DNA of 64,000 nt from Acinetobacter sp. A47 (lineage in GTDB: Bacteria > Pseudomonadota > Gammaproteobacteria > Pseudomonadales > Moraxellaceae): contig NZ_JSUS01000032.1 of NCBI RefSeq assembly GCF_000805455.1, forward strand, positions 1 to 64,000. Direction: 5' to 3'. The notes under the pieces are model-generated. The model made no database searches. It was not told where the DNA came from and worked only from the letters and a program-made list of their open reading frames with translations. The stretch's first letter is position 1. Each line of letters begins with the position of its first letter. This document shows, piece by piece, positions 47,225 to 56,149 of the stretch. Position numbers and translations under genes: made by a program.

Positions 47225-48313
47225 ATGAAAGCATCACTCCGTTTAAGACTTGATCAACTTTGTGATCGTCACGAAGAGCTGACTGCATTACTCGCTGATG
47301 TAGAAGTGATTTCGGACAATAAACGTTTTCGTAAACTGTCTCGTGAACATAATGATTTAACTGAAATCACCGAAGTTTGGGGCAAATATCGTCAAGCGGA
47401 AGAAGACATTGAAACTGCTGAAATGATGAAGTCAGATCCTGATTTCAAAGATATGGCAGAAGAAGAAATTAAAGAAAATAAAGCTTTGCTGCTTGAGCTG
47501 GAAGATCAGTTAAATGTATTGATGATTCCAAAAGATCCAAACGATGCCAATGCAGCCTATCTTGAAGTACGTGCCGGAACCGGTGGTGATGAAGCAGCAA
47601 TCTTCTCGGGTGACTTGTTCCGCATGTACAGTAAATATGCCGAGAGCCAAGGCTGGCGTATTGAAGTGCTTTCTGAAAATGAAGGCGAACATGGTGGTTA
47701 TAAAGAAATCATTTGCCGCATTGATGGTGAAGGTGTTTATGGTCGCTTGAAATTTGAAAGCGGCGCGCATCGTGTGCAACGTGTCCCGGCAACCGAATCG
47801 CAGGGCCGTGTTCATACCTCGGCTTGTACGGTTGCGATTCTTCCAGAAGTGGATGTCGATACCACCGTCGAAATCAATCCTGCCGATTTACGTATTGATA
47901 CCTACCGTGCATCAGGTGCGGGTGGTCAGCACATTAACAAGACCGATTCTGCGGTACGTATTACCCATATCCCGTCAGGTGTAGTGGTGGAATGTCAGGA
48001 AGAGCGTTCACAGCATAAGAACAAAGCCAAAGCGATGGCCCTGCTGGTGTCGCGTCTGGAAAATGCCAAACGTGCAGCAGCTGATGCCGCGACCTCTGAA
48101 ATGCGCCGTGACCTGGTCGGTTCTGGTGACCGTTCGGAGCGTATCCGGACTTATAACTACCCGCAAGGTCGTATGACCGACCATCGTATCAACCTGACTT
48201 TATATAAGCTGGATGCGATTATGGAAGGGGATTTAACCGAACTGCTGGATAGCCTGCACCGTGAATATCAGGCCGATCAGCTGGCGTTGCTTGCACAGGA
48301 AAATGGCGGCTAA
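47225..48313 (+). CDS. prfA: Peptide chain release factor 1
   Basis: A 362-residue class I release factor that reads UAA and UAG. GGQ is at residues 233-235 in [19 protein letters not shown]; its Gln is the substrate of PrmC. The codon-recognition region [15 protein letters not shown] carries the PAT version of the PxT motif, which separates RF1 from RF2 (SPF). The length and C-terminal [16 protein letters not shown] are typical. Its TAA overlaps the prmC ATG (TAATG), so the release factor and its modifier are coupled. Confidence 0.98.
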   Translation: MKASLRLRLDQLCDRHEELTALLADVEVISDNKRFRKLSREHNDLTEITEVWGKYRQAEEDIETAEMMKSDPDFKDMAEEEIKENKALLLELEDQLNVLMIPKDPNDANAAYLEVRAGTGGDEAAIFSGDLFRMYSKYAESQGWRIEVLSENEGEHGGYKEIICRIDGEGVYGRLKFESGAHRVQRVPATESQGRVHTSACTVAILPEVDVDTTVEINPADLRIDTYRASGAGGQHINKTDSAVRITHIPSGVVVECQEERSQHKNKAKAMALLVSRLENAKRAAADAATSEMRRDLVGSGDRSERIRTYNYPQGRMTDHRINLTLYKLDAIMEGDLTELLDSLHREYQADQLALLAQENGG

Positions 48314-49131
48314 TGAATATTGCCCAAGCGTTGGAACTGAAAGGTGAAATGGATAGCTATGAGCGTCAGGAGGCGGCATGGCTGCTTGAGCATCTTTTAG
48401 GGATTAACGCTTTAGAATTGAAACTGCGACTTGAGCAGGAATTGACTGAAATACAGGAACAGGCCTATCTGGACGGGCTGGCCCGTATCGAGCAGGGTGA
48501 ACCGCTGGCCTATGTCACCGGTTCACAGCCGTTCTGGACCTTGGACCTGAAAGTGACGCATGACACATTGGTACCGCGCCCAGATACCGAAATTGTTGTA
48601 GAAACGGTATTAAAGCTGCCGCTGGACCAACACGCCAATATTGTTGATTTAGGTACGGGGACGGGGGCAATTGCGTTAGCACTGGCGAGTGAACGTCCGC
48701 AGTGGCAAGTCATGGCAACTGATATTTATGAACCTACCTTGGCAGTTGCGCAGGAAAATGCAGTCCGGCATGGTCTGGCTCAGGTAAAATTTGCCTGTGG
48801 TGTCTGGTTTGATGCGCTGGATCAGCAACAGTTCGATTTGATTGTTTCCAATCCACCGTATATTGATCCAGAAGATGTGCATATGCAGAAGCTCAAGTCA
48901 GAACCTGAGCGTGCGCTGATTGCAGATCGTCAGGGCATGGCTGATCTTGAGACCATTATCCGGCAAGGTAAAAACTGGCTCAAAGCAGAAGGCTGGATTG
49001 TGCTGGAACATGGTTATGACCAAGGTGAAGCGGTTTGCCAAATCTTTGAACAGCAAGGTTTTGAGCAAATCCAGACCATCAAGGACTATGGTGGCAATGA
49101 TCGGGTCAGTTTAGCCCAAAAGCCTGCTTAA
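48313..49131 (+). CDS. prmC: Release factor glutamine methyltransferase
   Basis: A 272-residue SAM-dependent enzyme that methylates the GGQ glutamine of RF1 and RF2. The N-terminal five-helix domain is followed by the SAM site IVDLGTGTGAIALALASERP and the catalytic NPPY in IVSNPPYIDPED. LVPRPDTEIVVE precedes the SAM site and is diagnostic. It overlaps prfA by 1 nt at the start and overlaps the convergent FMN-binding gene by 4 nt at the end. Confidence 0.97.
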   Translation: MNIAQALELKGEMDSYERQEAAWLLEHLLGINALELKLRLEQELTEIQEQAYLDGLARIEQGEPLAYVTGSQPFWTLDLKVTHDTLVPRPDTEIVVETVLKLPLDQHANIVDLGTGTGAIALALASERPQWQVMATDIYEPTLAVAQENAVRHGLAQVKFACGVWFDALDQQQFDLIVSNPPYIDPEDVHMQKLKSEPERALIADRQGMADLETIIRQGKNWLKAEGWIVLEHGYDQGEAVCQIFEQQGFEQIQTIKDYGGNDRVSLAQKPA

Positions 49132-49760
49132 TCTTCTATATAGCGCTGTACGGCCTTTGCCAGAGTGTGATTGCCGTATTTTTCCAGCCCATCCACTACG
49201 CCTAAGGCATCGACTTTTTCCCGGTTCTGGCTGAGTTTAAATTTGCCCGTGATCCCGGTGATCTGGATTTCAATGCCCACAATATCTTGCAATAGCCGAG
49301 CAATGTATTCATCCGGTGCATCTGACATTTTCCAGGCAACGGGCTGATTGGCTTCATGTGTCCGTGTCAGTTTTGCCAAAATGCCGCGTAATGCTTTTTC
49401 ATCAGACAAGAAATTAATTTTGCCTTTGACATGTACCACCTGATAGTTCCATGTCGGCACATGCTGATGGTGCTGCTGTTTGCTCGGATACCAGTTCGGT
49501 GAAATATACCCTTGTTCACCTTGAAAGATAATCAGCACTTCAGTGCCGTTTGAGATTTGCAGATGCAATGGATTATTTCTGGCAATGTGCGCAATCAGTA
49601 TCGCCGTTTGATTTTGTTCATCCTGTACCAGTTTAAAAGGCAAATGATTGGCATCCAGACCTTCGCTACTCTGGCTGATAAGCGTCGCAAACGGATAATC
49701 CTGAATCAGCTGATAAAGTTTTTGAGGATCTTTTTCTTCAAATATTTCAGGAAGGTACAT
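49128..49760 (-). CDS. PaiB-family FMN-binding protein
   Basis: A 210-residue protein of the FMN-binding split-barrel family often named for B. subtilis PaiB. YPFATLISQSSEGLDANHLPF begins the split barrel, followed by HIARNNPLHLQISNG, GYISPNWYPSKQQHHQHVPTWNYQVVHVKG and the C-terminal IVGIEIQITGITGKFKLSQN. PaiB regulates transcription in Bacillus, but many members are only known to bind FMN or heme. The neighbouring AraC-type gene lies 13 bp upstream on the same strand, so they may form an operon. Confidence 0.87.
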   Translation of the reverse strand: MYLPEIFEEKDPQKLYQLIQDYPFATLISQSSEGLDANHLPFKLVQDEQNQTAILIAHIARNNPLHLQISNGTEVLIIFQGEQGYISPNWYPSKQQHHQHVPTWNYQVVHVKGKINFLSDEKALRGILAKLTRTHEANQPVAWKMSDAPDEYIARLLQDIVGIEIQITGITGKFKLSQNREKVDALGVVDGLEKYGNHTLAKAVQRYIED

Positions 49761-49773
49761 GGCTTAATTCCTT

Positions 49774-50886
49774 TTATTCATCGACGCGGTTACGTCTGTT
49801 TTTCTGCAAGGGTGAGCTTTTCCGGTAACTGCCCGGACTCACACCGCTCCACTTTTTAAAGGCACGATGAAAAGCGCTGGGATCATGAAAGTTCAGATCG
49901 TCGCTAATAGTCTGAATCGAGTCGTCTGTCTTGCTCAGTCGTTCAATGGCGATATCACAGCGTATGTCATTTTTAAGCTGCTGATAGCTGACACCTTCCT
50001 GTTTTAAACGACGTTGAATGGTTGCAGTCGACATGTTGAGCTGTTGGGCTATATCTTTCAGTTCTGCCCATTCTGAAGGTGCTTGTAGTAGTAATTGCCG
50101 GCGTATTTGCAGGCTCAGCGAGTTTTCATTCTTGAAACGCACGATCAGGTTGTAAGGCGTATGTCTCAGAAAATCATTGAGCGCCTGTTTGTCTTTTTTG
50201 ATTTTATGTTTCAGATAATGCGCATCAAATTCGATGCAGTTCTGCCCGGCATGAAACTGGATATTTTCACAGAAACGGATACGATAATCCTGTATTTCAA
50301 TCGGTGAATGACATCTAAAAGTCATTTTGTGAAAATGGATACGCTGATCGCTGAGCCAGCACATTAAACTATGAACCAGCATCAGGAAGGTTGCATAGGT
50401 AAACATCCGCTTTGGTTGTTCACGATCATGCAAGATCAGGTAGGCTTTATCATCTTTTTGAACCAGTTCACCCCGGATATCGTCCAGAATCAATGCTAAA
50501 AACTTTAAAATCTCTCTAATGGCCTGTTCCAGCGTCTGGGCATTAAAAGCAAGTTTTGCCAATAATTGATAACTTCCCCGACGCATGGGGTGGGTATCCA
50601 TACCGAGAAACTCATCATTCATGCTCTCAGCAAGTTCGACCCATAATTGGGCGCACTGGGTAACTGGAACGCGCGCTTTGCTTGAGCTGAGCAACTCTGC
50701 CGAAATGCCAGCCCGGCTGGCAATATTGACAATATTAAAACCGCGACTGGCAGCAACACTTAATGCTTCCCGGATTAAAGCATTTGAAATCGTATCCTTG
50801 GTCGCATTAACATCGAAATTATCTTTTTTGATCATATTGGCATGAAATACAGGAGAATAAATAGATCGACTGCTCAAAAGTCGCAT
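49774..50886 (-). CDS. AraC-family transcriptional regulator
   Basis: About 370 residues (or 353 from an internal ATG at 50835, which begins MIKKDNFDVNATK and fits the family better). The N-terminal arabinose-binding-like/OruR-type domain is followed by a C-terminal AraC domain with LKDIAQQLNMSTATIQRRL and IQTISDDLNFHDPSAFHRAF, then SGVSPGSYRK. It is divergent from the SDR gene across 92 bp, the usual arrangement for a regulator and its target, and it lies just upstream of the PaiB-like gene. The inducer is unknown; fatty-acid-like compounds are plausible given the SDR gene. Confidence 0.85.
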   Translation of the reverse strand: MRLLSSRSIYSPVFHANMIKKDNFDVNATKDTISNALIREALSVAASRGFNIVNIASRAGISAELLSSSKARVPVTQCAQLWVELAESMNDEFLGMDTHPMRRGSYQLLAKLAFNAQTLEQAIREILKFLALILDDIRGELVQKDDKAYLILHDREQPKRMFTYATFLMLVHSLMCWLSDQRIHFHKMTFRCHSPIEIQDYRIRFCENIQFHAGQNCIEFDAHYLKHKIKKDKQALNDFLRHTPYNLIVRFKNENSLSLQIRRQLLLQAPSEWAELKDIAQQLNMSTATIQRRLKQEGVSYQQLKNDIRCDIAIERLSKTDDSIQTISDDLNFHDPSAFHRAFKKWSGVSPGSYRKSSPLQKNRRNRVDE

Positions 50887-50978
50887 TCAATTTGCTACTT
50901 TTTGAAATTGTATCGGAAAAAAGTTGCCTTTAGGCTTGGTTATAAAAATTTATATCTTTAATTTGATAGGAAACGTAA

Positions 50979-51749
50979 ATGAAAATTCAGGGAAAACATT
51001 TTGTTATTACTGGCGGTGGCTCTGGTCTAGGTGCAGCAACAGCTGAACATCTGGTTGCAAAAGGTGCATCAGTCACCTTGGTAGATATGAATGTTGAAGC
51101 AGGAGAACAACAGGCACAGGCATTGGGAGCACAGGCACAATTTGTAAAACTGGATGTAACCGATGAAGCTGCTGCGGAACAGTTTTTTAAAGATGTGCTT
51201 GCCAGACATGGTAGTGTTTATGGCTTGGTTAACTGCGCCGGTATTGGGCCATCTGCAAAGGTTGTGGGTAAAGATGGGGTACATGATCTGGCGATGTTCT
51301 CGAAAACCTTACAGATTAATGTCACAGGGACATTTAATATGCTGCGCTTTGCAGCAGATGCCATGAGCAAGAATATTGTTGCGGAAGGTGATGAAGATCG
51401 CGGAGTGATCGTCAATACAGCTTCGGTGGCTGCTTTTGACGGGCAAATCGGGCAAGCGGCATATTCTGCATCAAAGGGGGCTGTTGTTGCCATGACCTTA
51501 CCAATCGCACGTGAACTGGCCCGCCATGACATTCGTGTGATGACCATTGCACCTGGAATCATGGAAACGCCTATGCTGAAGGGTCTACCACAGAACGTAC
51601 AGGATGCTTTAGGTCAAATGGTGCCGTATCCTTCACGTTTGGGTCGTCCGGAAGAGTTTGCACGTTTGGTGGCCCATATCGCCGAAAATTCATATCTGAA
51701 CGGTGAAGTGATTCGTCTGGATGGTGCAATCCGTATGGCGCCAAAATAA
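50979..51749 (+). CDS. SDR-family 3-hydroxyacyl-CoA dehydrogenase-like
   Basis: A 256-residue short-chain dehydrogenase of the HSD17B10 type. The NAD site is ITGGGSGLGAATAEHL, with Asp in VTLVDMN favouring NAD over NADP. NCAG (LVNCAGIG), the catalytic Ser in IVNTASVAAFDGQIGQ, and YSASKG (Tyr and Lys) are present, followed by IAPGIMETPML. Enzymes with this pattern oxidise 3-hydroxyacyl-CoA or 2-methyl-3-hydroxybutyryl-CoA in fatty acid or isoleucine breakdown. It starts with AGGAAA upstream and is divergent from the AraC-type regulator. Confidence 0.9.
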   Translation: MKIQGKHFVITGGGSGLGAATAEHLVAKGASVTLVDMNVEAGEQQAQALGAQAQFVKLDVTDEAAAEQFFKDVLARHGSVYGLVNCAGIGPSAKVVGKDGVHDLAMFSKTLQINVTGTFNMLRFAADAMSKNIVAEGDEDRGVIVNTASVAAFDGQIGQAAYSASKGAVVAMTLPIARELARHDIRVMTIAPGIMETPMLKGLPQNVQDALGQMVPYPSRLGRPEEFARLVAHIAENSYLNGEVIRLDGAIRMAPK

Positions 51750-51780
51750 GCCTGGCTAAAAATATCCAGTCACGCCGTAG

Positions 51781-51815
51781 AACAGTTGTGGACATAGCTT
51801 TCGCAACTGTTTTTT
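51781..51815 (+). terminator. Terminator after SDR gene
   Basis: AACAGTTG and CAACTGTT pair across a 15-nt loop, followed by TTTTTT. Confidence 0.85.
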
Positions 51816-51911
51816 TATTTTCTTGCCAGAGTTTATATTGTTTGTTGACGGATTTGCTTTTAAGGTAATAAACAGCGTCTTGATAAAAATAATGATACTT
51901 AAAGGATTGAT

Positions 51912-52478
51912 ATGCAATATAGACTGATTCTCTCCACATGCTTGGGCCTGTGTCTGAGCGGTTGTATCGGCAACATGAACCCGACCGGTGGAAACTCAAC
52001 GCCGGATTATCCCTATTACAAAACCCGTGAAGCCCGCGTCGTGAAAAAGATTCTGGTCCCTGCAGGTACTATCTTGGTCTATGACACCCAGTTTTTAAAG
52101 GAAGGTGAACAAGATAAGATCATGCCTGAGAACAAACTCACCGATATTCGTTTTCCCAAAGATCAACCTCTAAGCTGGGGCGGAGTGCCGGTTAGCATGA
52201 TTTCGAAATTTTTTAATTCAGAGATGCACGGTTTTTCTGTATATGCCGACTTTCAACAACTTGATACTGGTCAGCGCAGCCGATTTGCCCAATTGTGGCA
52301 GAGTTGTGATGATGATCTTGGTATCACAGTCAAAGACACAAGCGACTGGTCTTTTAACAAGGCCAATATTGCAGATATACAAAGTTGTAGTGTCAACTAC
52401 CAACGTTATTTTAAGGACAATCCGAAGCAGCAGCAGTTCCTGGATAGCTTGTATCGTGAAATGATGAAAGTTGAATAA
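51912..52478 (+). CDS. Putative lipoprotein of unknown function
   Basis: A 188-residue protein with a lipoprotein signal peptide (TCLGLCLSGC). The mature region has no domain I can name. It contains the stretch VKKILVPAGTILVYDTQFLK, which looks like a beta-rich start, and three further cysteines (in WQSCDDDLG and DIQSCSVNYQ). The ATG is preceded by AAAGGA. It stands alone between the SDR terminator and the convergent flavin reductase gene. Confidence 0.78.
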   Translation: MQYRLILSTCLGLCLSGCIGNMNPTGGNSTPDYPYYKTREARVVKKILVPAGTILVYDTQFLKEGEQDKIMPENKLTDIRFPKDQPLSWGGVPVSMISKFFNSEMHGFSVYADFQQLDTGQRSRFAQLWQSCDDDLGITVKDTSDWSFNKANIADIQSCSVNYQRYFKDNPKQQQFLDSLYREMMKVE

Positions 52479-52521
52479 ACAGCACAGGCAATACTGAAAA
52501 TATTGCCCGAGGCCCAAACGG

Positions 52522-53097
52522 TTATTTTGCCTTGACTTCATCACCAATCAGATAAAAGGTGCCGCCAGCAATATAGTGCAGACTACGTAATTCTTTTGCA
52601 GCGTCCTGAAAATACCAGTGGCCATCACGGAACACACGAGAATCGGCCCATGCGGCAACCACAGCGCCAATAAATAGATCGTGTGCCTGCTGGTTATGCG
52701 GCTCTGGAATAACTTTACATATCAACCACGCCAGACTGCCGGTAACTAACGGTACAGGAAAGGCGTCTTGATAAAACAGTTCGGTTTTGCAATCTGCCAG
52801 TTTTGTGGGCCGGTCAAACTTGCTGATCGTGCCCAGTTGATGCACCATGTCAATCTGGGCATAGCAGGGCACCTGTAGCGCAAAATAACCGCTTTGCTCA
52901 ACCAGTTGACGGGTTTTGGTACTTTTATCAAGTACAACCGTGACTTTGGCCGGGGTAAGCTCCAGTGCACATGCCCAGGCAGCTGCCATGACATCCGTAT
53001 CTTGCTCATGTTGAGCCGAAACCAGTACGGTCGGGCCATGATTCAGTAGACGATAGGCTTTGGAAAGCTCAACAGCAGTAATATTTTGGTCAGGCAT
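52522..53097 (-). CDS. Flavin reductase family protein
   Basis: A 191-residue FMN-binding split-barrel protein of the flavin reductase-like domain family. PTVLVSAQHEQDTDVMAAAWACALELTPAKVTVVLDKST is the FMN-binding start, followed by FALQVPCYAQIDMVHQLG and CKVIPEPHNQQAHDLFIGAVVAAWAD. Members either supply reduced flavin to monooxygenases or act as oxidoreductases on their own. No partner monooxygenase lies next to it. It is convergent with the lipoprotein gene. Confidence 0.9.
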   Translation of the reverse strand: MPDQNITAVELSKAYRLLNHGPTVLVSAQHEQDTDVMAAAWACALELTPAKVTVVLDKSTKTRQLVEQSGYFALQVPCYAQIDMVHQLGTISKFDRPTKLADCKTELFYQDAFPVPLVTGSLAWLICKVIPEPHNQQAHDLFIGAVVAAWADSRVFRDGHWYFQDAAKELRSLHYIAGGTFYLIGDEVKAK

Positions 53098-53499
53098 AAT
53101 GATCTAGCACAGTAATAATAGACTATAAACTTTAGAACAATATGAAGTGCTTTTTCCAGAGCAGAAAAGCGAGCCAGGTCCAAAATTTATCGCTTATCCT
53201 GATTGTAACGTTAGGCCTGTTTTTGAGTCTTATCGGGTGGGATGCTCATATTGTTGCTTATCATTTTTAACGGCTTTGGATAAACCCAGTCAAGAATGTC
53301 TTTTCTGGATGAAATATGTACATTCATCGGAATTTTTTTCAATCAATCGCTATTTTGGCCTGAATTGTTGTGATTTTGGCATGGTTTGTTTTAGTCTAAA
53401 AATTAATTCAACATTCAAGGGAGGAATGTGTGTTAGGCCTTTTTGTAGGTCAGGAATGATTCCACATACAAAGTATAGGGTTCAATCTTTGTAATAAAA
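53098..53499. other. About 400 bp without a supported gene, upstream of the lipase
   Basis: A 115-codon open frame exists on the plus strand (53147-53494), but it has no ribosome-binding site and an unusual composition rich in Cys and Phe. I treat this stretch as the lipase promoter and leader. No sigma-54 or other site could be fixed. Confidence 0.55.
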
Positions 53500-54540
53500 A
53501 TGAAAAATGCTCGGAGCAAAAACGTGAAAAAGAAATATTTAAATGCCATGGTGTTAATGGCAGGTATGTTTATAAGTAGTGGAACGGTGGTTCATGCCGG
53601 TTTGTTCGATTTTCTATCCCCTAAAGCCTCATGGCAAAACTGTAATGTCAACGGCTGTTCAACGGGTGGTAGTGCCAATGTAACCTCCAGTTATGCAAAA
53701 ACCAGATATCCGATTTTGTTGGCTCATGGCATGGCCGGGTTCTCGGCAGTAGGGCCATTGCAATACTGGAACGGGATAACTGAAGATCTGGTTGCAAACG
53801 GGGCCAATGTATTTGTGGCACAGCAAGCTTCTTTTAATTCATCAGAAGTACGTGGTGAACAGTTGCTGCTACAGGCAAAACAGGTGCTGGCCATTACCGG
53901 GGCGGAAAAAATCAACTTGATCGGTCACAGTCACGGTTCACAGTCGGTTCGTTATGTGGCGAGCTTATTGCCAGGCAAAATCGCTTCAGTAACAGCAGTT
54001 GGTGGGCCAACCAAGGGTTCAGATGTGGCAGATGTGGTCGATTCAGTAGTGAAATCACCTGCGGGTCCGGCGCTGGCACCGGTTGTGGCGGCAGGCGTTA
54101 ATGCCTTTTTCTCACTGGTCGGTATTGGTTCTGGTCATTATTATGATCAGGATGCCCTTGCCGGATTAAACTCGCTTACCACTCAGGGTTCGGCCGACTT
54201 TAACCTGCGCTTCCCGGCTGGTGTACCCACCACAGCCTGTGGTTCTGGTGCTGAACTGGTAAATGGGGTGCGTTACTATTCGTGGAGTGGCACCAGTCCG
54301 TTTACCAATGCGGCAGATCCAATGGACTATGCCTTAACGGCAACTTCATTGCTGATTTCAGGAGAAAATGACGGTCTGGTACCGCGTTGCTCAAGCCATT
54401 TGGGCACAGTCATCCGTGATAACTATGCTTTTAACCATCTGGATGAGGTCAATCAGATCCTGGGGCTGGCAGGATTCTTGCAAAATCCGGTAACACCGTA
54501 CCGTATGCAAGCCAATCGCTTAAAAAATCAGGGGCTTTAA
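53500..54540 (+). CDS. Secreted triacylglycerol lipase (family I, chaperone-dependent)
   Basis: A 346-residue extracellular lipase. A long signal peptide (about 1-33, MVLMAGMFISSGTVVHAG) is followed by RYPILLAHGMAGFS, the oxyanion-hole region, and the nucleophile elbow LIGHSHGSQSVRYVA with Ser 144. GGPTKGSDVADVVDS and the acid/His region (GENDGLVPRCSSHLG, then FNHLDEVNQILG) follow. Cysteines in both the SGAELVNGV neighbourhood and PRCSS fit the conserved disulfide. It belongs with Pseudomonas and Burkholderia lipases that need a membrane chaperone to fold in the periplasm, and the chaperone gene is next. Confidence 0.93.
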   Translation: MKNARSKNVKKKYLNAMVLMAGMFISSGTVVHAGLFDFLSPKASWQNCNVNGCSTGGSANVTSSYAKTRYPILLAHGMAGFSAVGPLQYWNGITEDLVANGANVFVAQQASFNSSEVRGEQLLLQAKQVLAITGAEKINLIGHSHGSQSVRYVASLLPGKIASVTAVGGPTKGSDVADVVDSVVKSPAGPALAPVVAAGVNAFFSLVGIGSGHYYDQDALAGLNSLTTQGSADFNLRFPAGVPTTACGSGAELVNGVRYYSWSGTSPFTNAADPMDYALTATSLLISGENDGLVPRCSSHLGTVIRDNYAFNHLDEVNQILGLAGFLQNPVTPYRMQANRLKNQGL

Positions 54541-54548
54541 ACAAAAGG

Positions 54549-54577
54549 CTAAAGGGGCAATATGGATGCCCCTTTAG
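54549..54577 (+). other. Intercistronic hairpin between lipase and chaperone genes
   Basis: CTAAAGGGGC / GCCCCTTTAG, a perfect 10-bp stem with a 9-nt loop, begins 8 bp after the lipase stop. It lacks a T-run. It may stabilise the lipase transcript or reduce readthrough into the chaperone gene. Confidence 0.65.
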
Positions 54578-54619
54578 CAGCACTCGATTTAAAAATAAAG
54601 GATAGATAGAGCAAGGACG

Positions 54620-55648
54620 ATGAACGGTAAATTTGTAAATAATAAAACCATCAGTTTATGTATCATTCTAGGTTTATTGCTGTTGCTGACTTTGATTTAC
54701 TGGATAATCAAGCCCGAAACACCAGCAACTATGCATCCAGCCAACCCGCAAGCTCAACAGTATTCCCTAAAGAGCAATTTAACCAATACACAAGACGGTC
54801 AAAAAGAAAAGTTGCCGGTTCTGGCAGCCTCGCTACAAGGCACAGAGATTGATTGCCCGATTCAGGTAGATGCAAACGGCAAACTGATACTGACGGCTGG
54901 TATACGTAGCTGTTTTGATTATTTCTTTTCAAGTCTGGGCGAAAAAACCGAAACTGAACTGATTGCCGATATTCGTCAATATCTGACAGCTACCTTGCCT
55001 GAAGCCGCTGCCGGCTATGCCATTCATTTATTAGATCAGTATGTTGCCTATACGCATGCGTTAAAAAATATGAAGCCGGCTGCCAATCTCAAAACAGGCG
55101 ATATTGACGGTTTTCAGAAAGTGATTGATCAGATGTATCTGGTACAACAACAGTTTTTTAATACAGCCGAGATAAGTGCCTTATTTGGCAATGAACGTAA
55201 GTTGAACCAGTTTAATCTTGAGCAGATGCGGATACATGCCAATAAGACCTTATCGGCACAACAAAAGGCGGCTGAACTGGCGAAACTGATTGACCAACTT
55301 CCTGCCACGATGGCGGATGGCGTCCGGGTGTCCATGCAATTTGCTGAATTACAGCAATTGACACAGGAAATTCGTGACAAAGGTGGTTCTGCTCAAGAGC
55401 TGCGGAATATGAGGGAAAGCTTACTGGGGCGGGAAGCGGCTGACCGTTTAGAGAAAGTTGATCAGGAAGAGGCTGGATGGCAAACTCAGGTCAATGGTTA
55501 TCTGGCTGAACGCGACCAGATCTTAAAAGGTGAGGCCAGCCCTGAGAGCAAGCAACAGGCAATTAACCAGCTACGGACCCAGACTTTTACTACAAAGGAA
55601 GATTTATTAAGAGCGCAGTCTTACGAGATGATGCATGATCGGAAGTAG
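54620..55648 (+). CDS. Lipase secretion chaperone (lipase-specific foldase)
   Basis: A 342-residue periplasmic foldase anchored in the inner membrane by one N-terminal helix (ISLCIILGLLLLLTLIYWII). A flexible linker precedes the folding domain. The family motif RxxFDY is visible as IRSCFDYFFSSLGE near residue 98. Long helices follow (ELTQEIRDKGGSAQELRNMR, then LLGREAADRLEKVDQEEAGW, a typical lipase-chaperone stretch). It lies 79 bp downstream of its cognate lipase, on the same strand, as in other bacteria with this system. Confidence 0.93.
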   Translation: MNGKFVNNKTISLCIILGLLLLLTLIYWIIKPETPATMHPANPQAQQYSLKSNLTNTQDGQKEKLPVLAASLQGTEIDCPIQVDANGKLILTAGIRSCFDYFFSSLGEKTETELIADIRQYLTATLPEAAAGYAIHLLDQYVAYTHALKNMKPAANLKTGDIDGFQKVIDQMYLVQQQFFNTAEISALFGNERKLNQFNLEQMRIHANKTLSAQQKAAELAKLIDQLPATMADGVRVSMQFAELQQLTQEIRDKGGSAQELRNMRESLLGREAADRLEKVDQEEAGWQTQVNGYLAERDQILKGEASPESKQQAINQLRTQTFTTKEDLLRAQSYEMMHDRK

Positions 55649-55705
55649 AGCAAAAGTAATAGATGGCAATATAATTAGTCATGATTTTATTAGACAAGCT
55701 TGAAT

Positions 55706-56149
55706 ATGTATGTAGCTGATTATATTAGTTTAGCATTGACCACAGAGATGACAGATAGGTGTGTGTCTCAGTCTGAAGTCATGCTTAAAGGAAAAAAGAC
55801 AGGGGTTATGGTTGAGGGAAAAGTATTAGAGGGTGTGGTATGTGTATATTCTCACTGCTATCTTCTTTTCCTTACCCATGATTGTATTTTTGAGGAAACT
55901 TTAACTTTGGCGTTAGTCGATCTGGATAAAAATAGATTGTTGGAGTCATTATGGATAGGCCAGGTTTATCAGACTGATATCTTTACTGGTCTTAGAATAT
56001 GTGATGATAAGATCTTATTTGAGTTTTTAGCCAAAAAAACATGGGTTCTTCAAGTATTACAAACTGCCAGAATTAGATTTCCTCTTTCTCTAAACGCTTT
56101 GATACATCGTGGTTTTCAGTTTAAATCTTATTTTCAGTTAAAACATTAA
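55706..56149 (+). CDS. Hypothetical protein next to the CRISPR array
   Basis: About 147 residues. No family is recognised. The sequence has a small beta-rich core (GKKTGVMVEGKVLEGVVCVYSHCYLLFL) and a helical C-terminus (WVLQVLQTARIRFPLSLNALI), with no signal peptide or membrane helix. The ATG at 55706 has no clear ribosome-binding site; a TTG at 55700 is in frame. Its stop lies directly at the degenerate end repeat of the CRISPR array. It could be a real gene of unknown role or part of a decayed element. There is no sequence evidence that it is a cas gene. Confidence 0.5.
   Translation: MYVADYISLALTTEMTDRCVSQSEVMLKGKKTGVMVEGKVLEGVVCVYSHCYLLFLTHDCIFEETLTLALVDLDKNRLLESLWIGQVYQTDIFTGLRICDDKILFEFLAKKTWVLQVLQTARIRFPLSLNALIHRGFQFKSYFQLKH

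Noticed and set aside
53147..53494. 115-codon open frame before the lipase gene
   Set aside because: It has no ribosome-binding site, unusual Cys/Phe-rich composition and no family match, so it is probably untranslated leader or promoter sequence.
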